Made by a program: the position numbers and the translations under genes
The notes under the pieces: generated by a model
The model's input: only the letters and a program-made list of their open reading frames with translations
What the model was told of the DNA's origin: nothing
Database searches by the model: none
In this document: positions 57,229 to 64,000 of the stretch, piece after piece
How the letters are laid out: every line of letters begins with the position of its first letter
How positions within the stretch are numbered: position 1 is the stretch's first letter
Source of the DNA: Canna indica
Lineage: Eukaryota > Streptophyta > Magnoliopsida > Zingiberales > Cannaceae
DNA length: 64,000 bases
Assembly: GCA_034359265.1 (NCBI GenBank)
Contig: CP136895.1
Coordinates: 51,540,001 to 51,604,000, forward strand
Direction: 5' to 3'

Positions 57229-59609
57229 TGTAAGACTCGAGGTTTCCTAATATAGAATTTATTTTGGTGCAGTGCACCAGATCAAGAGCTAGTCGGGTTG
57301 AGTCGCGAAGTCACCGCGGGTAGAAGGTATAATTTAAATCTTATGAAATTTTATTTGATAAATATTACCTTCCTTCTTAATCATAAGATGATTTAGTTGA
57401 GTCGATTCCCAAAACGTGTTCGTGGATGAAGTCGGGGCTTGAATCGGGCTCAGATTGAGTCGAGTAGGGGCTAAGTGAATGGAAGGGGCAAAATGGTCAA
57501 GAAAAAATGAGGGAATAAATCCCTCATCCCCCTAGTAGCCGTGCGGCTCATCATTGGAGAAGCACGCCACCCGAGGAGTGAGAGGGAGGAGGGGAAAGCT
57601 TTGGAATCTGGGCCAAATTCGTGCCACCGTCGGAAGGATCGAGATCTTTGTCGCTCATCCATTCTTCTTCCTTGATCAAGGTGAGTGGTCGAACTCCGGT
57701 TAGTAGGGTGAGGCGTGTGGCCGAACCATGTAGAAGCGAGGAATCGAGATTTTGTGCGTTGTTTCTTGTCGATCGATGGTGTTTCTCGAATTCCTAAATC
57801 ATGTTCTTTTTCGATGCATGGATTCTTGTTTTAGATGTTTGTTTTCTTGATGATTAGGGCCGACCACATGAAGGAAAAAGGGGGAAGGTCATGCCGATTT
57901 TTTCCCAATTTCCCAGATTGGTCGGAAGCCCTTAGATCGAGTTTTTCTCGTGATTGATGACTTGATTCCTCTCAACCATGGCCGAGAACCTTTTTCCTAC
58001 CCTGGTTGCTCTCAACCGAGCATGAGTAGCCTTGGGTAGGCTCGGCCGAGTAGGTGTGAGGAGGGGAAAAGGGCTCGAGTTGTTTCACATTTACATGTAG
58101 GGCATTAAATCCTTGATTTCATATGGATCACTTAATTATTATATAAAATGTTAGTATTGATAGATTGAGAACATCATGCTATAAGGAAATGTTCTTGATA
58201 GTGTACATATGGTTAGAATTTCATATGACATATAATGTTGAGAAATTTCCTCCATTAATTTACTAGTATTGAATTTTTACTATGTTAGTTAAATCATTAC
58301 CTTGCTGGGGTTTATTGATTAAATGCAGAATTTAATTACCTTATTGTTGAAAGCATGTTGTTATTTATGGTACTAGCCGTAGAATAATTCCCTTATAACT
58401 TATGTGCTGTGACATATTTGCATTCGGACATTTCTACGCTTATGACATGAAATTTACACTTAAGGAATCTAGTGAATGATGCTAGATGATTATAAGGAAA
58501 TTATAGGGTGCTTTAATTGTCGGAAAAACTTGAATGCAGACAAGCTAGGTTTCACACCTAGCAAATAATCAGTGGGCATTAGTGTGCGGCTGGTATGGCC
58601 CAGAACGAGGCGGCCGGTTATGGGTGAACCCCCGGGGTTTAAATAAGGAAACTTTAGAACACTTTGCTTGTGTATTGTGATTGTGATGGTCAGCTGAGAA
58701 GCATGGACGGTCGAAATGACTAATGCTTGACTCGGCGGGTGATTAGGGTATTGAGATTGCACCAGCGGGCCCGCTAGGTGTTAGACCCGGGTGGTAGAGG
58801 GTCTTGAGATTCCGTCAGTAGGCAACGCTGACAGTAGAGCTGATTTTGGTGGAACTAGCTATCCCTAACCCGGTGGGTTCCTGAGATTAGATGACCATCC
58901 TAGTCGACGGCCCGATGATTGCTTGACTTTCCTTATATGATATGTGGGCTGTGCAGCCGGATTATTATTATTATTTTATGGTACAAGCCGGGCAGAGCCG
59001 AGCCACTAGTTCTTGAGTAGGTTCTGGTCAAGTGTTGCCTAGTCTGGTAGGACCGCTATGGCCGGTTGTATGGTTTATACAGGATGGCCCTTGGGCCGGT
59101 TGTCATAGCATGACTAGCTTAGATCGCTAATTTATAGTTGCTGACTTATGTGCATGATGTTATATTGGGGATTTATGTGGAGCTTCGGAAAAACCGCTCA
59201 CTGAGTTCTTTGTGGACTAATCGTTTATTTATTTTGTTTTGTAGAGCCTAACCATTGAGGTATGGCTTGGGGACATGGTGCAGCTGGAGGGCAGGCAGTG
59301 GCGCAAATCTTGTTGCAGTGTCCAGATGTCTAGGGTTGTCTTTTTATACACTGAGTGATGTTTAATTTGAAAACTTGTATTTGACTTTTAACTCGAGTTG
59401 TTCTTAATAGTTGGTTTGTTTTTACAACTCTTTTAAAATTGTTCGAAACTTTCTTTTAAATCAAATAAAAGTTTGCGTCGTTGTTCTTCTACTTGTATGT
59501 TTTCTGGTTGGTGTGTATTCTCAGCATTTTGCTACTCAGTGTATGTGGTAGGCTTTATGGTAGGACATAAAACCTGGCCGGTCACGCGACCCTGAGTTGG
59601 TGCGTGACA
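57229..59609 (+). mobile_element. Gypsy solo LTR 3
   Basis: This 2,381-bp sequence runs from TGTAAGACTCGAGG to GGTGCGTGACA. The flanks are TGACG (57224-57228) and CGACG (59610-59614). The uninterrupted host copy has CGACG near 33475, so this is a 5-bp duplication with one later change. There is no internal region. Confidence 0.9.
57681..59244 (+). other. Intron-like GT-AG segment within Gypsy solo LTR 3
   Basis: The donor TCAAG|GTGAGTGG begins at 57681 and the acceptor TTTTGTTTTGTAG|AGCC ends at 59244, a span of about 1.56 kb. It corresponds to the segments in solo LTRs 1 and 2. Confidence 0.5.
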
Positions 59610-59689
59610 CGACGGGTCCCTAGATATTGGAACGACGGGTCCCTAGATCGGGAAGCTCATCAGCCCACCACACTGACGACCAACCCAGG
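59610..59689 (+). mobile_element. Host Gypsy LTR, resumed fragment
   Basis: Continues 57228 with 'cgacgggtccctagatattgg' and the second 'gggaagctcatcagcc' block, equivalent to 33475-33550. It ends at 'caacccagg', where a different repeat begins. Confidence 0.8.
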
Positions 59690-59935
59690 TAGGGGTGAGA
59701 AAAAAAAACTGGTTTTTCGGTTAACCAGAAAATTGGTCCGAAACCGAATCGGTTTTTGCGGTTTCAGATTTTTTTAAAAAAATTTCGGTTTTTGGGTTCG
59801 GGTTCGGGTCGGGGTATAAAAATTCCACCGGTTTCGGTTAACCGACCGGTGGATATATATTTTGTATTATATATATTATAAAATAGTATTATATAATAAG
59901 TTATTAATTTTTTAGATATAATTTTATAAAGTATA
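59690..59935. mobile_element. hAT-like terminal sequence, AT-rich
   Basis: TAGGGGTGAGAAAAA followed by many CGGTTTTTCGGTTAACC-type repeats is the style of plant hAT element ends. A hairpin pairs 59824-59832 with 59845-59853 (TCCACCGGT). The remainder is TA-rich. No second terminus or 8-bp duplication was found, so it is partial. It meets the truncated Copia element at about 59931. Confidence 0.4.
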
Positions 59936-60737
59936 CCCTTGTGCCATTATAATCTATCCCTTCTTGTTGATTATACCCTTGTGCCACTAACCTGGCTTTG
60001 TTTCTAATAACTAATTCTTCTTCATCTAGCTTATTTCTAAATACCCATTTAGTTCCAATTATAGTTTGTTCACTAGGTCTAGGCACTAAGTCTCATACAT
60101 CATTTCTACCAAATTGGTTGAGTTCTTCTTGCATAGTTAGTACCCAAATTTCATATTCTATTGCTTCCTTAATGTTCTTAGGCTCTACTTGAGATACAAA
60201 AGCTACATATTGACAAACATTATTGAGTTTAGAACGCGTTACCAGTCCCATTGAAGGTTCTCCAATGACTTGGTCCATTGGATGATCCTTTACCAACCGA
60301 TATCCTTTAGGGAGAGGTGGTAGAGTTTCTTCTTCTTCATCTTCAACTTGAGGTAGATTCGAGGATGGCGGTTCTTCATGTTGGGTTTCCTCATTATCTT
60401 CATCCTCCACCTCTTTGTCATGAAGTGTGAGATCCTCAAGTTCTTCACCTACATTTATAATCTTCACATTTCTAGAAGAATCGTTAGTTTCATTAAACAT
60501 AACATGCATAGATTCTTCAACAATCATGGTTCTACGATTATAAACTCTATATGCCTTAGAATTCATGGAGTAACCTAGGAAAATCCCTTCATCGGATTTA
60601 GAATCAAATTTTCCTAAATTTTCCTTAATATTCAATATGAAACATTTGCATCCAAAAACATGAAGATATCCCACATTTGGGATTTTACCATTCCAAAGTT
60701 CAAAAGGTGTTTTCTTAATTTTGGGTCTTAATAAAAC
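59932..60737 (-). pseudogene. Copia pol: integrase C-terminus and start of RT, truncated
   Basis: On the minus strand: the post-integrase region (GYLHVFGCKCFILN, KFDSKSDEGIFLGYSMNSKA, an Asp/Glu-rich segment), then the opening of RT (EAIEYEIWVLTMQEELNQF, TIIGTKWVFRNKLDEEELV, RNKARLVAQGYNQQEGIDY). It stops after GIDY near 59950, so the RT catalytic core and RNase H are gone. A TGA at 60095-60093 replaces the Trp codon usual in this context. The end of the element carries a short duplication (tataccctt gtgcca at 59932-59946 and 59972-59986). Confidence 0.85.
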
Positions 60738-61544
60738 TCAGTTAAGAACATAGCAAGAGGTATTTATGGCTTCGGCCCAAAAATACTTAGGCAAGTCGTT
60801 TTCACATAACATGGTTCTAGCCATCTCTTGTAAGGTTCTATTCTTCCTCTCAGCCATCCCATTTTGTTGAGGGGTCCTAGGGGAAGAAAAGGTATGTTCA
60901 ATACCCAAATCATCACAAAACTCGGAAAATTTTTCATTTTTAAACTCCCATCCATTATCACTTCTAATTTTTAGAATTGAAACTCCTTTTTCATTTGTAA
61001 CTTTCTTTGAAAATCTTTTGAAAAACTCAAAAGTTTCATTTTTCTTAGCTAAAAAGAAAACCCATGTTAATCTAGAAAAATCATCAACTAATACATAACA
61101 ATATAGGTTTCCACCTAGACTAGCTACATCACATGGACCAAATAGATCCATGTGCACAAGCTCAAGAATTCTAGATGTACTAACTTGATTAAAACTATGA
61201 AATGAAGATTTGACTTGCTTACCAAGTTGACATGCATCACAAAGTTTGTCTTTTTCAAACTTTATCTTAGGTAAACCTTTAAATAATTCTTTCCTAGATA
61301 TCTCTTGGATGAGGCTCATGCTAGCATGTCCTAGCATTCTATGCCACAACCAAGAGTCATTCTCCATGGCAACTAAGCATCTAACATGGGGATTTGGCAA
61401 GACATTTAATTCTAAAGTGTAGACATTTTCTTGCCTATTTCCAATGAACATGATATCATTTGAAGGTGCACTTCTAATGATACATTTTGATGCTTCAAAA
61501 ATAATCATGTATCCATTGCCACATAATTGTGATATGCTAATCAA
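60738..61544 (-). pseudogene. Copia GAG-pre-integrase and integrase
   Basis: This 268-codon stretch has the zinc-binding H68, H73, C102 and C105 (WHRMLGH, LCDACQLGKQ) and the catalytic triad D133 (HMDLFGP), D196 (IRSDNGWEF) and E232 (QQNGMAERKNRTLQE). There are 35 residues between the last two, the D,D35E spacing of Copia integrases. W199 stands where Copia enzymes usually have Gly. The frame begins within the region after the protease (ISISQLCGNGYM) because a one-base loss near 61652 separates it from the protease. It ends at a TGA (60740-60738) in place of an Arg codon, after which the frame continues. Integrase would insert the cDNA into the host chromosome. Confidence 0.88.
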
Positions 61545-61564
61545 GTTATGTTTTAACCCATCAA

Positions 61565-61771
61565 CTAATAAAACATTCTTAATGCATGGGTGAGGGAGTA
61601 TACCAATGTCACCAATGCCAACAATCTTACCTTTGGTATTGTCTCTAAATTGACATGTCCACCATCTTTGCTTGATAGGGTTGCAAATAAGTTGATGTCA
61701 CCCATCATGTGCTTTGAGCAACCGCTATCCAATATCCAAGTGCTTCTATTTGCTTGAGGATGCTTCTTCAT
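61565..61771 (-). pseudogene. Copia aspartic protease, N-terminal part
   Basis: TWILDSGCSKHMMGD carries the protease active-site DSG (D15 of this frame). Copia protease cuts the Gag-Pol polyprotein. After HVN the frame is lost through a single-base deletion near 61652, and the remainder is readable in the next frame up to the integrase section. It overlaps the gag end by 26 bp in another frame. Confidence 0.8.
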
Positions 61772-62210
61772 CTATAAAAGGAGAAGAAACCATCTTAGGT
61801 ATCCAAATTTTCTTGGGTCCTTGAATGTTAGTCATTTTGGGAACCCATGTAAATCTTGCATATGGGTTCCTCATCAAAGCACACTCCTTGGCCATATGGC
61901 CAAATATGCCACAAGAAAAGCAATTTCCATTAAATTTTCTTCTAGTATGTGTGTGAGCATGGGAGTGTGATGATTTATTTTTATGGACAACCTTAGGCAT
62001 GACATTTTGTATGGTTATCATCTTTTCATTAAGCATGCAAAGTTCCTTTTTCAATGTTAGCATGCTATTATTCAAATGCTCTACTTGATCACTTAAATAC
62101 TTGTTTTCATTTTCTAATTTTTGGTTGTCAATTTCTAAGTCCTTCTTAGCTTTCTCTAGGGTGCATGTTTCTTCCTTAAGGGTATCTACTTCTTTTCTAT
62201 GGCATTGCAT
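61746..62210 (-). pseudogene. Copia gag C-terminal part: coiled coil and second zinc knuckle
   Basis: Residues 5-75 form a Lys/Glu/Leu-rich coiled coil (LEIDNQKLENENKYLSDQ and so on). A Ser/His linker (HSHAHTHTRRKF) and a zinc knuckle CFSCGIFGHMAKEC (C97, C100, H105, C110) follow, then WVPKMTNIQGPKKIWIPKM. The gag-only elements have the same order and the same WIPR..QGPK.IWVPK tail, evidence that they share this gag. A frameshift near 62200 separates it from the upstream gag part. Confidence 0.82.
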
Positions 62211-63410
62211 GAAAGTAATAAACTATTATTCTCAATCTCTAAGGATTTATTGTCCTTTTTAAGGTCACTAAATTTTCTCCTAATGGTATTAAATTCATCG
62301 TGCATTTGTTCAAATTCACTTTCTAGTTCTTCTTGAGTAAAAGAAACTTCACTGAAAGTAAACCTTACCTCATCATCATTTGTCATCAAGCAAAGATTTG
62401 CTTTTTCACTCTTTGCTTTGTCTTCACTCGATGAGGCCTCGCTTTCATCCCACATGGCCATCATTGCCGTCTTCTTCTTGTTGTACTTTTCCTTTTTGTG
62501 AGGGTTGGAGGTGGAGGCCATCTTGAGAAGTGGGCAATCTCTCCTTAGATGTCCGATCTTGTTGCAATTGTAGCATGTGTAGCCTCCTCTTCCCTTCCTC
62601 ATGCCTCCCCTCATGAAACTCATGAATCTTCTTGCTAGCATCGCCATTTCTTCAAGATCATCCGTCTCTTCCTCGAATGATGATGACTCTTCTGCTCGAT
62701 GTGATGCTTTTAAGGCGATGGTCTTGCCTTTGGGGGCATCTTCCTCTTGGTATTGCTTCATGTGGGTCTCATGTGTCATGAGAGACCCAATGAGCTCGGT
62801 AATCTTCAAGGTGCTCGAGTCCTTGGCTTCCATGATGGTTGTGACTTTGGACTCCCAAGATTTTGGAAGGGAAAGGAGGAGCTTCCTTACCTTCTCCTCT
62901 TCCCTTATTTCTCTGCCAAGGTTAGCTAAGCCATTTGTAATATTTTGGAATCTAGAATGCATGGCATCAATGGACTCATGTGATAGCATCTTAAACATTT
63001 CATAATCATGCATGAGTAAGTTTATTTTGGATTTCTTTACTTGTGAAGTCCCTTCATGGGTGGTCTCTAGGACCTTTCATACTTCATATGCGGACTTACA
63101 TATAGAAATCCTATTGAATTCATTAATTGATAGGCCGCAATATAAAGCATTGACGGCCTTTGCATTTGTATTGAAGAGTCTAATCTCTTCTTGGTCCTAT
63201 TTATCCATATCCTTATTGGGTTGCTTATACTCTACTAAAATCATCCTCCATACATCCATGCCTATAGATTGTAGGAAGTTATTCATGCGGATCTTCCAGT
63301 AGGCATAGTTGTTTCCATCGAATAGTGGTGGAGTATGAGTATAGGACCCTTGAGCTAATTGGATTTCACTAGAAATCTTAATTTGTAGGGAAGATGGTTA
63401 AATCTTGACC
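62186..63410 (-). pseudogene. Copia gag: UBN2-type capsid domain and first zinc knuckle
   Basis: On the minus strand from about 63400: an N-terminal segment (LAQGSYTHTPPLFDGNNYAY, WKIRMNNFLQSIGMDVW), then RLFNTNAKAVNALYCGLS. The UBN2 domain follows (YEMFKMLSHESIDAMHSRFQ, LLLSLPKSWESKVTTIMEAK), then an acidic linker, a knuckle CYNCNKIGHLRRDC and a Glu/Lys coil. Counting from M at 63013, knuckle residues are C147, C150, H155 and C160. Two in-frame stops, TAG at 63199-63197 and TGA at 63079-63077, each replace a Trp codon by a C-to-T change on the plus strand. Gag forms the particle that packages the RNA. A start codon was not clearly seen. Confidence 0.85.
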
Positions 63411-63419
63411 TACGACCTT

Positions 63420-63432
63420 GCTCTGATACCAA
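63420..63432 (-). promoter_or_regulatory. Primer-binding site (tRNA-iMet), minus strand
   Basis: The minus strand reads TTGGTATCAGAGC directly after the LTR end, followed by AAGGTCG. It is the same initiator-Met type as in the gag-only family. Confidence 0.88.
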
Positions 63433-63433
63433 T

Positions 63434-64000
63434 TGTTGTGTGAAACCCGACACTAGAAGGGGGGTTGAATAGTATCTATCCCCTTTTTGCTATAAGAAAG
63501 CAATGCAAACAAGAATAATTATAGTGGTTCGGCCAACTGCCTACTCCATTACCTTGGCTCCTCACCAAGGATTTCTAACCACTATTTTATAGAGATTATG
63601 TTTCCCTTTGAATACACTGAGGATACTCTTCTCACCACTCTGAGAACACCTCAATCCTATTCACCTAGGCAAAACACAATTCTACAAATCTTTCCCTAAG
63701 TGTTTCCCTAGCACACCTAACAGTTATTACAGATGGAAAACAAGTTTCAAATAAACTTCAAATACAATGGAAAGAGCTTAAGAATTTAAAGATGAACCAA
63801 AGCTCCTTTCCCAAGCCTTCAGGCCTCCAACTTGCAAACAGATGACTCTTTGAGTTGTAGCAAAGTTGAGGGAAGCAGGCGCTTGAAGAATGTTGTCGAC
63901 GGAGGCGAAGGGCGCGCAGCAAATCAATTCTTATGATGGCTCAAATCACTTCTTTTTTTGCTCAATAAAATTTCTAAGAAAGATTAATGGAGTTAGGTGA
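63434..64000 (-). mobile_element. 5' LTR of the autonomous Copia element, cut by window edge
   Basis: On the minus strand this is the 3' part of an LTR ending CACACAACA at 63434. Its last ~170 bp parallel the end of the gag-only LTRs: 'tatagtggttcggcc' with 'cctactccattacc' (inverse of 'gtagtggagtagg'), and 'ccccccttctagtgt' near the end. The resemblance of LTR ends and primer-binding site links the two families. No TATA box lies in the visible part. Confidence 0.8.

Overview
The window looks like nuclear DNA of a flowering plant. It is almost entirely nested LTR retrotransposons, with one large insertion of mitochondrial DNA. I see no intact host gene. The organelle block carries unedited, intron-containing ccmFC and nad4 pieces. 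It is flanked on both sides by the two halves of one interrupted retrotransposon gag, so it is a nuclear mitochondrial insertion (NUMT) and not a mitochondrial contig carrying transposons.

Layout. 1-2591: an inverted Copia LTR end, a decayed gag, a possible MULE-type sequence with GC-rich gene-like DNA, and the 5' part of a Gypsy LTR that acts as host. 2592-32880: a gag-only (TR-GAG-type) Copia element bounded by the 5-bp duplication TTCTT. It has been invaded by (a) a tandem LTR-internal-LTR-internal-LTR array of a sister subfamily (4371-18820), (b) two truncated Tekay/Del-like chromovirus 3' halves on the minus strand (19795-27757), one carrying a nested Copia solo LTR, and (c) a Gypsy solo LTR in its 3' LTR. 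32881-33922: the rest of the host Gypsy LTR. 33923-56658: a second, tandemly duplicated copy of the same Copia element. It carries a Gypsy solo LTR in its 5' LTR and a 13.8-kb NUMT in its gag. Its right edge has the same TTCTT. 56659-59697: duplicated host LTR with a third Gypsy solo LTR. 59698-64000: a hAT-like end, then a truncated autonomous Copia element on the minus strand (gag, protease, integrase, start of RT). Its LTR end, primer-binding site and gag plan match the gag-only family, so it could represent the type that supplied proteins in trans.

Most notable: (1) the NUMT is two mitochondrial blocks joined by about 115 bp of sequence copied, in both orientations, from the gag that flanks the insertion, which looks like a template-switching repair scar; (2) the crossover point of an unequal recombination that built the Copia array can be placed within about 30 bp; (3) the long Gypsy LTRs share a GT-AG intron-like structure lying wholly inside the LTR; (4) the non-coding part of the gag-only element is a degenerate array with a period of about 170 bp; (5) palindromic CGGTCGACCG clusters sit upstream of the TATA box in the Copia LTRs.

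All coding regions are pseudogenes or fragments. Family names come from motif recognition by eye. No database search was run.
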